Shown: positions 1 to 12,476 of the stretch, in pieces
Layout: every line of letters starts with the position of its first letter
How positions within the stretch are numbered: position 1 is the first letter of the stretch
Assembly: GCF_018446385.1 (NCBI RefSeq)
Contig: NC_055990.1
Span: 24,619,058-24,683,057, forward strand
Direction: 5' to 3'
DNA: 64,000 nt
Origin: Zingiber officinale
Lineage: Eukaryota > Streptophyta > Magnoliopsida > Zingiberales > Zingiberaceae
Made by a program: the position numbers and the translations under genes
Notes under the pieces: generated by a model
Told to the model about the DNA's origin: nothing
What the model saw: only the letters and a program-made list of their open reading frames with translations
Databases searched by the model: none

Positions 1-1910
1 TTAAATACTAAAGATTACTTAGAAAAATTTACACCCAAGTCTAACCAAGGAATATTCTTAGGATACTCCTCTACCAGTAGGGCCTTTAGAGTATATAATC
101 AAAATACCTTGAAAGTTGAAGAAACAACTAATGTAATATTTGATGAAGAAAATAGCTTACCTTATATAAATGAAAATATTGACATTAATCCAAAAGCTAT
201 AGAAGATGATGAAATCCAACCTAATCTTAATGAGTCAGAAGAACCAGTTTCTGACCCACAGATAAGACCAACTAGAGTAAGTACCTCTCACCCACCTGAC
301 CAAATTTTGGGTGACCCAAACCTAGGAGTCAGGACTAGATCATCCTATAGAAACCTTAGTCAGATTGCCCTTATTTCTAAAATTGAACCTAAGACTATAG
401 AAGAAGCCCTGCCTGATCCAGATTGGATCATTGCAATGCAGGAAGAATTAGCATAATTTGAGAGAAACCAAGTATGGGACCTTGTACCTAAACCCATAGA
501 TAAATCAATAATAGACACCAAATGGGTTTTTAGGAACAAGTTGGATGATCACGGTGATATAATAAGAAACAAAGCTAGGTTAGTAGCCAAAGGGTTTAGT
601 CAAGTTGAAGGCTTAGACTATGATGAAACTTATGCTCCGGTAGCTATACTCGAGTCCATTATGATGTTGTTAGCCTATGCAGCAAATAAAGGATTCAAAT
701 TGTACCAAATGGGCGTTAAGTCAGCCTTTTTAAATGGTTTTATCAAGGAAGAGGTCTACGTAAGCCAACCTCCAGGGTTTGAAGACATAGACTACCCTAA
801 CCACGTATTTAAATTAAAAAAGGCATTATATTGACTAAAACAAGCCCCTAGAGCATGGTATGAAAGATTATCTAATTACTTAATATCCAAAGACTTTAAC
901 CAAGGACAAATCGATCCGACTTTGTTCATAAAAACTATAGAAAAAGACATCTTTATAGCCCAAATCTATGTTGACGACATAATCTTTGGCTCAACTAATT
1001 CAAAATTCTTAAAAGAATTTGTCAAATTAATGGAAAGTGAATTCGAAATGAGTATGGTTGGGGAACTCAACTTCTTCTTAGGCTTACAAATTAAACAAAC
1101 AAAAGATGGAATCTATGTTTATCAAACTAAATATGCTAAGGAGTTAATTAAAAAATTCTGCATGGAAAATTCAAAATCATAAATACACCAATGGCAACCA
1201 ACATTAACATTGACTCTGACCCTGAAGGAAAACCAGTTGACCCAAAATACTATAGGACTGCCATAGGTAGCCTACTTTACCTAACTGCAAGTCGACCCGA
1301 CATATTGTTTGCAGTAGGTATGTGCGCAAGATACCAATCCTGTGTAAAAGAGTCACACCTATCATACGTTAAAAGAATACTTAGGTATATTAAAGGAACT
1401 CTAAATGTAGGACTTTGGTATCTAAGAACTTGCACCTTTGACCTTTATGGCTATTCTGATTCAGACTATGTCGGGTGCAAGTTAGACAGAAAAAGTACAA
1501 GTGGTAGCTGCCAGATTCTAGGCCAGTGCCTAGTAAGTTGGTCTAGCAGAAAGCAACATTGTGTTGCTCTATCCACCACAGAAGCTGAATACATAGCTCT
1601 AGGAGAATGTGCATCTCAACTGTTGTGGATGATGCATACGTTAAAAGACTATCAACTAGAATTTAAAAATACACAAATCTTTATTGATAATATCAGCTCA
1701 ATTAATCTCACCAAGAATCCTATTCACCACTCCAGGACTAAACACATAGAGGTAAAACACCACTTTGTAAGAGATCATTTAGCTAAAGGTGAAATTGCAC
1801 TCAACCACGTTGAGTCCAAATCAAACCTAGCTGATATCTTTACAAAACCCTTACCTGAACTTGAGTTCGGTGCACTTAGAAGGCAAATAGGAATGTGTTG
1901 GGTAGAGTAG
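1..1910 (+). pseudogene. Broken copia pol: integrase C-terminus, reverse transcriptase, RNase H
   Basis: In life this polyprotein part copies the element RNA into DNA in cytoplasmic virus-like particles. Visible blocks in order: the GYSSTSRAFRVYN-like integrase tail (about 60-100), a linker with RTRSSYRNLSQIALIS, reverse transcriptase start (WVFRNKLD, about 523), [11 protein letters not shown], the catalytic YVDD motif (about 967-978), then RNase H with YSDSDYVG and STTEAEYIA, ending at 1908-1910. The reading frame is interrupted by a TAA at 454-456, a TGA at 832-834 where the family has glycine or tryptophan, and a one-base shift near 1180 before NTPMATN. Between lesions the translation is well conserved, so inactivation looks fairly recent. 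It cannot make a single functional product. Confidence 0.88.
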
Positions 1911-2936
1911 GTGTCTCATTTTGTTTGTTTTTTTTTCTAGGAAAAATAATTTTCAAAATTCCTAATTTCCTAGATTTTTCAAAATTCTAGAATTAGCCTA
2001 AGTTTTCCCCTAGAAATCATGTTCCCCTAGAATTAAGCCAGAGCATCTCACAAACACCTAGGTTTACCTTGATTGTGTTTGAAAGACATAGAACGGCGTG
2101 AGATGCATAGGGTACAGCCTGGACTCAAGAATGCTTATATTTGTGCATCGATATGAGTCTGGGCGTTAAATATGCAATATACATTAATCAAGTTGAGTCT
2201 TCCAGCTCTAGTCAAATCTAACTGGACCAAATCAACTTGACTTGACTAACCATGTGAAAATTATTGCCCTATAGGCAGTCAGCAAGTAGCTAAAGGTTAG
2301 ACAGTTGGTAAAAGGACAGTTATCTGCTTAAGCATGTTTTAATCTTTAGGGCTCTGATACCTAGTAAGTTAATATATTGAATATAACTCATTCTTGGACT
2401 TAAGGACCAACTGAATTTTAATAACCTAAACCAACTTTAAATATTGTTCAAACTTAAGTTTTTTATTAACCTAAGTTTTCAAATTCAATACTTCTAAAGA
2501 TCTAAGCTAAGTTACAATCTTAATGATCAAATCCTTGCTGAACCTAGCTAACTTTGAAATCTAACATTATAAATACCTGCAGAGTTCTTTTTATTACCCT
2601 CAAAGATTACTTTTCTCCTAGCCTTTAAAATCCCTCAAAAAGATACATTTTTTCACTTAACTATAAATAAGAAATGAATGTTAAGTATCTAAGTTATTCA
2701 AAAGTCTATTATTTTTTATATATGGCAAAGGGGGAGAGTAGCAAAATTCAAATTTAAATAAAAGGGGAGCATCAGTTAAGGGGGAGCAATAGTTAAGGGG
2801 GAGCATATAGTTTAGAAACTTTGCTTTGGTTAATGTGTTCACCTATAATTAGCAAATTTGCCTGTGTTAAATGGTTATCTATTCGTTTGTTTACTTAACT
2901 TTGAATTTGAGTTGCCATAATCAAAAAGGGGGAGAT
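1911..2936 (+). other. Non-coding 3' internal region and polypurine tract of element A
   Basis: No protein homology is visible. The stretch is AT-rich with several repeated GGGGGAGCA blocks (2755-2805). It ends in a purine run (AAAAAGGGGGAGATTG) directly before the LTR, the expected primer site for plus-strand DNA synthesis. Long untranslated 3' regions of this kind are usual in SIRE-like elements. Confidence 0.7.
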
Positions 2937-4265
2937 TGTTGGTGCGGGAAGCATCCGACGATCGAACTTGTGTTTTGATAATGGCAAAGAATTCAAAGTT
3001 AAGATGTTTTGTATTCTAACAAGTCTACTTGAGGATTTCAGGAAAGTCCTAACTGCGTTTAGGCAAGTGAAAATCCTAGGGGGTGGTAACCCTAGGTCCT
3101 AGGGAGCGGTAACCCTAGGTAGAGAAAAGTCCTAGCTGCGGTTAGGCAAAGGGAAAACCCCTAGGGGGTGGTAACCCTATGCGGAAAGTCTTGGCAGGTC
3201 GATGACTTCAGGCAAAAAGTCCTAGGGGGTGGTAACCCTAGGTGGAAAGTCCTGGTGTCGCAAACCAGGTGAAAGACTGGACTAGCCGGGAAGCGGATGT
3301 CCAGCAAAAAGTCCGGAAGTATCGAGTGCTGAGCAAAAGTCCAGTCGATCTGGAGGATCGCACTGGCAACAAGTAAATCTCCTGAGTGGAGTAGGTGAGG
3401 ACGCGTTCCCCGTAGAGGGAACAGTAGGCGTCGGGTCGACCTAGGGTTTCCGGACGGAAATCCAAAGTCAGACCCGGACAGTCTGGAGACTGTCTTAACA
3501 TTCTTTATTATACATACTGTTATTTTGTGCTAACTTTGTGTTGCAGGATGTTGTTTGGGACTAACATGTCTTGCAGGTACAAAATAACGAAGATTTTCCT
3601 CGGATGAACAGTGTCCGAGGCGCCTCCATGGGGCTTGGAGGCGCCTCGGGTTCAAAATCCTGAGCTGGCGCAAGGAGCAGGCTTAAGGCGCTTTGGATGG
3701 GTTGAAGGTGCCTTAGACTGATTGGAGGCGCCTTGAAGAGGTTGAAGGCGCCTTCAGGTCGCGGCAGTCAAAGGGTTATCACAGCGAGCAGATCGGGATA
3801 AAACTCTCGTTTAAGGCGCCTTGGAGCTTGTTTAAGGCGCCTTGAACACTGTTTATAAAGGGGGTTCGACCAGCAACTCAAATCAACGAATACCAAGTGA
3901 TCTTTCATCAATGTGTTGCTCCAAAAGACGCTCTGAAGTGCTGCTACAAGTGCCCGACGACCCGAAGCTTCAGATTTAGCATTTCTTGTTGTTGGTATAA
4001 TACTTATAGCTTTTAATTGTACTCATAATTGTAATCTTTTAACGAGCTTATAGTTGTTGCCCACGGAAAGCGATCAAGGATCGCGGGCCTTCGAGTAGGA
4101 GTCACCTTAGGCTCCGAACGAAGTAAAATCTCTCGTGTCTCTCTGTGTGTGTTCGTTCTTTATTCCGCTGCGTGTTTTAACTCCGATAGTTTTACGATTC
4201 CGATACGAACAAAATTTCCGCGAGCGCTATTCACCCCCCCCCTCTAGCGCGATCTCGAACCAACA
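2937..4265 (+). repeat. 3' LTR of element A
   Basis: It starts TGTTGGTGCGG and ends CGAACCAACA, so it has TG...CA ends. U3 opens with an imperfect minisatellite of units with the core AAGTCCTAGGGGGTGGTAACCC (3060-3250, here shortened). It is followed by a cluster of AGGCGCCT palindromes (3617-3845) and a TATA box (TTTATAAAGGGGG, about 3850). A poly-C tract near 4235-4245 lies just before the end. The same plan, with other words, recurs in LTRs B and G. Confidence 0.85.
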
Positions 4266-4771
4266 GAAAATAACTTAACTAATTTAACAAATGAAAATAT
4301 CAATCAAAATACAGAAAATATTAATACAAGAAACATAAAAGATGATGAAGAAATTCAAATTAAACCTAGAAAATCACAAGAACTCGTTGTTGATCCTAAC
4401 ATAAGACCTTCAAGAGTAAGTTTCAACCATCCATCTGATCAAATTTTGGGTGTCCCAACCCTAGGAGTTCGAACTAGATCATCCTATAGAAACCTAAGTC
4501 AGATAGCCCTTATTTCTAAAATTGAACCCAAGACTATAGAAGAATACTTACATGACTTAGACTAGATTATACTAGCAATGCAGGAGGAGTTAGCCTAAAT
4601 TGAAAGGAACCAGGTCTAGGAACTTGTACCTAAACCCATAAGTAAAATCATAGTTGACATTAAATGGGTATTTAGAAATAAATTGGATGATAAGGGTGAA
4701 ATAGTAAGAAATAAAGCTAGACTAGTAGCAAAAGGGTTCGACCAAGTAGAAGAGTTAGACTATGGTGAAAC
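4266..4771 (+). pseudogene. Element B: fragment of copia pol (integrase/RT junction)
   Basis: Its translation closely parallels the integrase-RT linker and RT start of element [43 protein letters not shown]. It carries stop codons (for example TAG after LHDLD near 4563 and TAA near 4597) and stops abruptly at GGTGAAAC, where LTR C begins. It is the left-hand remnant of a second element of the same lineage, cut by A on the left and C on the right. Its 3' internal end and LTR resume at 16196-17937. Confidence 0.8.
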
Positions 4772-5645
4772 TGTTGGAATCCTAAGGTTGTTTTAATGTG
4801 ATTAACAAGTTAAGTTAGGCCATGTGGTGTTTTAACCTTGTGTCTAAGTGTGTATGAGCTTAGGAGCACAGGGAGTCGAGTAAAAGACGCAGCTAGTGAG
4901 AAGGACGACACGGGAGAGAGAGCCGACGAGCTCGGTGTATCCGAGGGACGAGATGCTATAGAAGAGTACGTGGGCAGGCGAGAAGGAAGCGCGCGGCGTT
5001 TCCGAGGGACGAGAAGCCGAAGCGGAAGATTGCTCGAGAAGGCCGAAATTGGGTTCGGGTGAGCCTTATTTCGGTTGGATGAAATCACCCAAGCGAGAGG
5101 AGCCTGAGCGGAAGACCCAGACCGAGGCAAGCAGCACTGGAGTAGAGGGCCTGGATCAAAATTCAACTAAGTTGACTTTGGTGGTTCGGGCGCCCGGAGT
5201 GATTCCGGGCGCCCAGAACCTGATTTTGATTGGATCACGTTTGACCGTGATCCATTGCATAGGGGATAAAATTTTATCCCTTCCCAGGTGCCTGGAAACC
5301 TCCAGGCGCCCCGACCAAGGCTATAAATATATCTTTGGTCCAGAAGCTTTTCATTCATTCAATTCAACGAGCAATTTCATATTCTCCCTTGTGTGCTTCT
5401 CTTGTTTAGTTAAGCTTCTTATTTTTGTGCGTCAGTGCTGTAAGAGACTTCTCAGCCTGAAGGAAATACTAGTGCGATTCACTCCTTGAATTAACAACCT
5501 CCCCAAGTAAAAATTCTTATGCCTCTACCTTTTAGTTCTTTCTTTAATTATATGCAAGTGTTATTTTAAAATTTCGAGAAGGGTTTTACTTTTAATTTGT
5601 GCAGGGTTATTCAACCCCCTTCTAGCCGGTCCAACGGTCTCAACA
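4772..5645 (+). repeat. 5' LTR of element C
   Basis: It starts TGTTGGAATCC and ends GGTCTCAACA. U3 contains GC-rich hairpin words (GGGCGCCCGGA...CCGGGCGCCC around 5190-5215 and AGGCGCCCC near 5305) a few tens of bases before the TATA box CTATAAATATA (about 5320). Short open frames inside are LTR sequence, not genes. Confidence 0.85.
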
Positions 5646-6587
5646 AGTGGTATCAGAGCCAGGATGCTTCAGGAGGACTAACCGGCGATCGAAGCACCGA
5701 ACAAATGGCCAGATCGAGCATATACCCACTGAAGTTCAAAGGGGAGCTCGCCGGCTAGAAAAAGTGAATGCAGGTATTTTTTTTAAAACTAACTTTGATT
5801 TACTTTTAATTATGGAATTCAGTTTTGTAGTACCGGAGGGTAAAGAAAAATACCAATGGATGAAAAAGGAGCAGGCCGACTACGTGGCAAACGGTAAAGT
5901 AGAATTCTATCTACTGAGCGTCCTTTCGCCATAAGAAGTCAACCGGATCGGTAACTACGACTCAGCAAAGGAACTATGGGAAAAGTTCCTTGACCTGCTC
6001 GAAGGGACGTCAGAAGCTAAGCTCGCAAGACGGGATTTACTTCGCAACCAACTCACCAGCCTGAGACTTGAAGAAGATGAAACAGTTGCGCATCTGCATT
6101 TGAGAATTAAGGAGCTTATCACCAGACTGTCGAATCTCGGAGAAAAGGTAGGTAACCGAGATTCGCTAAGGTACACACTCAATTCATTTCCTAGAAATAT
6201 TAAATGGGCATCACTAGTAGATGTCTACTATATCTCTAAGGACTTAGAATCTATTTCCTTAGAAGAATTGTTTTCCAAGTTTGAAGTGCATGAATCGAGA
6301 TGTGCAGGTATGAAGGAGCCGAAGCACAATGTCTCCCTAAAGGCATCGAGAGACGAACAAGAATCAGAATCCTCTCTTGACGATGAAGAAATGGTTATGA
6401 TGGTAAGGCAATTTAAGAAATTATGTAAATCTAGAAAAACTAACCATCCATAGGGTAGAAAGAAAAGGACGATTTGATGCTACCACTGCAATGAAGAAGG
6501 GCACGTCAAAGACAACTGCGGCAAGCTAAGGAACAAGGACAAGGACAAGGACAAAGGAAAGAAGTCTGCCCAAAAGAATGAGCACAA
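5646..6587 (+). pseudogene. Element C gag, N-terminal and zinc-knuckle part
   Basis: Gag forms the particle that packages element RNA. After the primer-binding site (5648-5660) the frame begins near 5705. The middle part (5955-6430) reads as a copia-type gag (UBN2-like) with YDSAKELWEKF, RRDLLRNQL and the RIKELITRLSNLGEKV region. Downstream is a CCHC zinc knuckle, CYHCNEEGHVKDNC (about 6478-6520), then a lysine-rich tail. The frame is broken by a TAG near 5758, a TAA at 5932 and further stops near 6451 and 6475. Element D was inserted a few bases past the tail at CACAA. Confidence 0.8.
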
Positions 6588-8308
6588 TGTTGGGACCGAA
6601 ATGTAGCAAGAGGGGGGTGAATAGCTCAGCGCGATCTCGTGCTCATCGTTGCTTGCTTTTTGCGATGATGTGTAGCGGAAAATACAAAGAAACAAATACA
6701 CAACGCTAACACTAGGGATTTACTTGGTATCCACCTCAAGAAGAGGTGACTAATCCAAGGATCCACACACTCACGCACCCTCCACTATGTAAACACTCCT
6801 TTTCGGTAACTACCGAAGGTGGAGAAGCCCTACAAGCTCACAATACAAGAAGAAAGGAAAGGGAAATACAATACAAACAAAAGCTTACAAGATATGCTCA
6901 AGAAACCCTAACCTTAGCTTCTTCCTCGCCTCTTGACTTGGACGTGCAACAGCGCAAGCCTCCAAGAAACTTCAAGATCTGGTGTGAGAGCTGTGGAGAA
7001 GTGGTTGTGAAGTCGCTGTAGAGAAAGAATCGAAGATGTGGGAGTTCTGCCGAGAGAAATACTCGCCAACAGCTAAATACGATGCCAACGGTCGAATCCT
7101 AATCGATTAGATTTCTCCCAATCGATTGGGGAGGATTTGGATCGATCGGTCGATCGATCCAGAGCGCCTCTGTACTCTCGGGAATTGCCTGGATCGATCG
7201 GTCGATCGATCCAGGGCTTATCGCGCGAAATCGCACCTCCCAATCGATCGCCAGATCAATTGGAGGCTCCCAATCGATCGATCGATCGATCGATTGGAGG
7301 CTCCCAATCGATCGATCGATCGATTGGGAGGCTTTCTGTGCGATCAAGGATTTCCCAATCGATCCACTGATCGATTAGGAGGAGGCCTGTTGTAGGGACT
7401 CGCTAAATCGATCAGCCGATCGATTGGGCATGAGACAATCGATCGACTGATCGATCGAGCTCTTGTTTTTGTCCAAAAACAAATCCAAAGTCCCCTAGAC
7501 AAACATCTGGTCAACCATGATCTGTTGGTACATCATGTCTAGCATCTGGTCACCCTTGACCTGCTAGAACACCCTCACCAAGTGTCCGGTCAATCCCTTT
7601 GACCCACTTGGACTTTTCTCCTCGTGCCAAGTGTCCGGTCATCTTTGACCCACTTGGACTTATCTCCACCAGGTGTTCGATTAACCTTGATCCTCCTGGA
7701 TTTCCCGTGCCAAGTATCCGATCAATCCCTTTGACCTACTTGGACTTCCCAACACTAGATGTCTGATCAAACTTGATCCATCTGGATTTCCTGTGCCTGG
7801 CTTCACTCACCAAAACTTTCACCTAACTTCACTCACTAGGATTTTCACCTGGCTTCACTCACCAGGACTTTCCAGCTGTCCGGCTTCACTCACCGAGACT
7901 TTCACCTAGCTTCACTCACTAGGTTTTTCACCTGGCTTCACTCACCAGGATTTTCCAACTGCCCGACTTCACTAACCGGGACTTTCACCTAGCTTCACTC
8001 ACTAGAATTTTCACCTGGCTTCACTCACCAAGATTTTCTAGCTGCCCGGCTTCACTCACCGGCTAGCTTCACTCACTAGGATTTTCACCTGGCTTCACTC
8101 ACCAGGATTTTTCAGTCAAGTATCCAGTCAACCTTGACCTACTTGACTCTCCTTCATAATCTCCCCACATGAACATCGCACCTGGAATCTTCATATGTTG
8201 TCTACATGTATTGTCAAACATCGAAATCCAAACATCAAGACTCGAGCTTGATCCAATTCAAGCTCAGTTAACCAGGTCAACCTTGACCTAAGGAATATTG
8301 CACCAACA
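6588..8308 (-). repeat. 3' LTR of element D (1.72 kb)
   Basis: On the + strand it begins TGTTGGGACC and ends TTGCACCAACA. It carries two repeat systems. One is a block of ATCGATCGATCGA-type palindromes (7095-7460). The other is a 26-31-bp minisatellite (7790-8120) whose units read CTTCACTCACTAGGATTTTC with small changes. The longest ATCGATCG run (7270-7325) is longer than in the partner LTR. Confidence 0.9.
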
Positions 8309-10576
8309 ATCTCTCCCTTTTTGATGTTTGATAATACCTTTAAGTTAAGCTAATCTCATAGCCTCAACTCTCCTTCATGCCAATGTAAGAATGATGGTTT
8401 CCTTCATTCTCCTCCTTTTCTAAAGGACAAACTCCCTTTTAGGTAATAAAGGTCTAACTTAACCACACATTCTCCCCCTATTACCACACATCAAAAACTC
8501 TCCCCCTGAAGAGTTATCCAACGTTGTTTACAACTTCACTCGTTGTTCACAACACAATAACGAAGGTCTCATACCCTTCATTATTCTCAACGCTCATCCT
8601 TGAGCATATACCACTTGGTATATATTCACACACGATTCAAATGAAGGTCACATACCCTTCATTGTCATCAAATGCTCATTCATGAGCATACATCACATGA
8701 ATAATGAAGATATCCACTCTCCATTCAAATGCCCAACCTTGAACATGTTCGCTAAAGAAGGTTAACCATCTTCCAAGGTGTATGAAAAATAGATTTTCAT
8801 GTCCTTAAAGAGTATCTCCCCCTAAAGACATGTATGTAACTTCTGTCATTGCACCAACAATGACTTGGATTCCCTAAACCTTTAGGAAACCCAAAATTTG
8901 AAGTTTTGAGGTTCAAAAAGTCAATATTGAAACCAAACCTCAACCTAACCTCTACTTAGTCTCCCTTAACCAATTTGTCCTTGTTTTCATCATAAAAACT
9001 CCCCCTAAATGTATATAAATTTGTTTTGGAGGGTTAGGAAAGGTTTCATAGACTAAAAGTGGTTCAAAATGCTGAAATCAAGCTTTCCCTGCCAAAATCA
9101 GCATCCCCAATCGATTGGAGTTGGGTCTCAATCGATTGAACCCTACTGAATCGATCCACTGATCGATTCAGACTGCGTGGATCGATCGGTGGATCAATCC
9201 AGCTAGCTTCTGCTCGCGAGAGATGCCTTCTCAATCGATCGCCCAATCGATTGAGGCACTTCAATCGATCGGGTGATCGATTGAAGTTCTGAAAAAGCTG
9301 AAATTCATTTTCAGTCAATTTAAGAAACTCCCAAAAATTCTACAAAATTCAAAAAATTATGAAAATTCATGTAGACATTCCTTAGGGCATATACTATCAA
9401 GGAAAAATAGTTTTATATGAAAATACTTTCTATTTTCAAAGATTGACACAAACTTGAAAACTTGTAAAAACTTTAGTATTTTTTCTAGTTTATACCTAAC
9501 TATTCAATGATGATTACTATCAAAAGATAGTCTTCACCAAGGTTTTTCAAAAGTATTTTAAAATCATTTTCAAAACCAATATCCAACCATATTCTTTGGG
9601 CTCAATGCACATGACTTGTACATTAGCTTTCCCAATGATTGGAAAACACATAACTATGTGTTTTGATGAATTTAAAACTCAAAAGAATGCACTAAATCAA
9701 CATATTGAGTTTTGTTCATCATCCTAACATCTCACTTGCATCTAATGTGTACGAAAACACATACAGGTCACCTTATAGTTCTTTGTGAGATGTAAAATTT
9801 TGGTTTTTCCCTAATCTAGGGATCATTCATATCTACCTAGGCATTTTGAGATTATGAACATCCACCAAGGATGTTACTTGTTAACAAATGTCATTTGTCC
9901 TTAATTTCAAGGAATTTAAAAATTATGCATGATGCGATATGACATACATCAAAGATAAATAATTTTCAAAAGAAAATTTTCCTAGAACTACATGATGTAT
10001 GTATGGTATGACATGGTATTTTTGTGTTTTTCACAATAAGGCATGAGTGAAAAAATAAATATGATGTCATGACATATGATGGGCAAACAAAGCATGGCAA
10101 ATTAGCATAAATAAAATACCTAGAATAACTATCTAAGCATCCTTAAACCTTAGCTAACTTAGATTTAAAGCCTAGATTGCTCATTACTTCCCAAGAAAAT
10201 GTCAAAACCCAATTTTGACATTTCTTTTAATTTTATAGATTTTGTGCCAATTTAAAATAAGCATATTACTCAAATTTTGACACACATTACTCTTTTAAAG
10301 AGTAACAAATTAAAATAAGGCTTAGATTTGCCTTTAACTTCCCAATAAAATGCCAACATCCCAACTCGGCATTTCTTTAGACTTGATTTCTTGTGCCAAT
10401 TAAAATTATATCCAAATTTCTCAACCTATGGCACATCTTACCCTTTCCAAGAGTAAACCACCAATCCTTGTCATTTTTAAAGATTAACACTAACCTTGAA
10501 AATGCTCTTAGAGTGTCAACTTCATCATGATTGGGTTAACTACCCTTTCAATTAGAGTTGACACTCTCTAACCCAT
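8309..10576 (-). other. Non-coding internal region of element D
   Basis: It is AT-rich and lacks integrase, RT or RNase H similarity. It holds the polypurine tract at 8309-8327 and a second small cluster of CGATCGATT palindromes (9105-9290). An open frame at 9064-9318 is made of those repeats and is not a gene. Confidence 0.7.
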
Positions 10577-12356
10577 TTAAGAGGTAGAGAAAATGCTCCT
10601 AGGAACCCAAAATCTATTGGCGCTCCTTGGATGCTTTAGGTATTCACTAGGAATAGCCTCCCTAGATATCTTCCTAGTGACCTTGTTAGGCTTCTTAGAA
10701 ACCTTGGTCACATTTTCTAGATCAACTCTAGGGATTTCTTCCCTTGTGACCTTCTTTGTGACTTTCTTAGACTTCTTAGAAGTCTTAGTCACGTTTGTTG
10801 TTGCAAAAATACTCTTAGGGATAACTTCCCTTGTATTTTTGACTTGACAATTTGACCTAAGGTTGGTTCCATAATTATATGGAACCATGTGATAAGAAGG
10901 CACATCTTTTTTAGTTTGAGGTTTGTATCCCAAACCCCTAAGGCCCTTGGATGCCCCTTGTTGTGCTAAACCTAGGTTTTGCTCATTTTGCCCTTTTAGG
11001 ATACTTTCCATCATTTTTAGGGTCTTTTCTATTTTATCAAGACTTGACCTCAAGACTTGATTTTCTTCACATAAATCCCTAGATTTTGATTTTTCTTTAA
11101 AACCTTGAGCAATTTTATTTTTAGGCTTGTAACTAAAGTCCTTAGTGTTATTGCCTAACCTTTTACCTACCTTCCTAACCCTAGGTGTGGTAGTCTTAGC
11201 ATGGAGAGCCATATGTTTTTCTTTAATGCTATCATGCTCCCTATTTTTATGGTAAATAGTATTAAAATGATAAAAATTGGAATTAGCATGTTTTTTACCA
11301 TTTTTAAAGGGGTAGGTTCAATAAATGATACCTTTCGTTTTACCTTGGAGGCTCCCCCTTGACTCATGCTTCCTCCCTTAGGCTTGACCACTTTCTTCCC
11401 CTTAGGACATTGACTTCTATAATGTCCTTTTTTGTTGCACAAGAAGCACATGATGTGCTCTTTGTTTTTCTTTGTTGTGGGGGCGGTCTCCTTGGGCTTC
11501 TCCTTGCACTTTGGTGCCACTTGGCCCTTCTTCTTAGCCAATTTAGGGCACTTGCTCTTGTAGTGCCCATGTTCCCTACAATCAAAGCATATAATGTGAT
11601 TTTTATTTTTAAATGAAATATTTATATCTTCATGTGTAGGGATGGTATCTTCTCCTTTGGATCCGGTCTTGTTTCGACAGTGATGCTCCTCCAATAGATT
11701 TAACTCGACTTGTGGAGGTGGAAGCTTCTTCATCCTCTTCTTTTCTTGACCCGGATGTGGAGACTTCTTTTTCTTCTTGATCTGGTGTCAACGAAAATTG
11801 TTCCCCCTCAATCCTAGAGGTGGAGCCTTCATCATCTTCATCTTGTACATGGAACAAAGAGTATGCTCCCTCTTTGCTCTTTCCATTGCATTCCTTTGAA
11901 GATGAGGCTTCTTGGACTTCTTCTTCGGAAGTTGAGCATCTCTCAACTTCGGAGTCCTCTTCCTCTAGATCTTGGCCCATGGAGTCGCCCTCTTTAGATT
12001 CTTCTTGATTTGATACAGTGGAGGGTTCTTCATGAAGTTTGGCCAACTTGCTCCACAATTTCTTTGCATCTTCAAATTCTCTAATTTTGCAAAGACTGGT
12101 GCTTGGTAATAAATTAACCAATAATTTGGTTACCTTGTCATTCGCCTCGCACCTTTGAATTTGTTCTTGGCTCCATTTGTTCTTTTTGAGGATTTTGCCC
12201 TTTGAATTTTTTGGAGCCTTCCATGAGAGTAAACCATTGCTCTATCTCCATCATAAGAAAATTCTCGATTCTTGATTTCCAAGAATCGAAGCTTGTCATG
12301 GTGAACGGTGGAGGCACCCTTGTATCGAATCCAAGTCCATCTTGGAATTCCATTTA
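10577..12356 (-). pseudogene. Element D gag with two CCHC zinc knuckles
   Basis: It is read leftwards from about 12353. It has a start MEFQDG followed by a copia-type gag N-terminus (FDSWKSRIENFLMMEIEQWF). An acidic serine/glutamate-rich linker follows (about 11750-12020), then two zinc knuckles, CFDCREHGHYKSKC (about 11570) and CFLCNKKGHYRSQC (about 11435), separated by a lysine-rich stretch. A coiled-coil-like segment (about 11000-11090) and a C-terminal tail ending FWVPRS come last. Four overlapping frames (12353-12138, 12121-11630, 11733-11167, 11212-10577) carry successive parts, so frameshifts have broken it. The tail resembles the WVPK ending in elements C and F, suggesting a common gag architecture. 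Confidence 0.8.
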
Positions 12357-12476
12357 AAGTTGAGCTTCTTGAATTAAGTCTTCGACTTATAGAGTTGCTC
12401 CAACTTCTTCACCCTCTAGCTTTTTACTCCTTCCGACGATGATTCCGATGAAGAGCAACCTTGCTCTAATACCACT

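Larger units (their letters stand above)
1..4265 (+). mobile_element. Element A: 3' part of a SIRE/Tork-like Ty1/copia retrotransposon
   Basis: The left edge of the window falls inside this element. It runs in the order end of integrase, reverse transcriptase, RNase H, a 1-kb non-coding stretch, polypurine tract, 3' LTR. Integrase before reverse transcriptase is the Ty1/copia order. The purine-rich blocks AAGGGGGAG (repeated around 2728-2805) and AAAAAGGGGGAGATTG just before the LTR are typical of the plant SIRE/Tork type. The 5' LTR and gag lie outside the window, so age and autonomy cannot be judged. The coding part is broken, so this copy is dead. Immediately after the LTR comes another copia pol fragment of the same kind (element B), so A was probably inserted into B. 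Confidence 0.85.

Noticed and set aside
4838..5489. Open frames in the LTR of element C (and likewise in LTR F)
   Set aside because: They lie fully inside LTR sequence, differ between partner LTRs and resemble no protein.
7099..7395. Open frames on both strands rich in Asp-Arg-Ser-Ile
   Set aside because: They are translations of ATCGATCG repeats, open in several frames at once, with no family resemblance.
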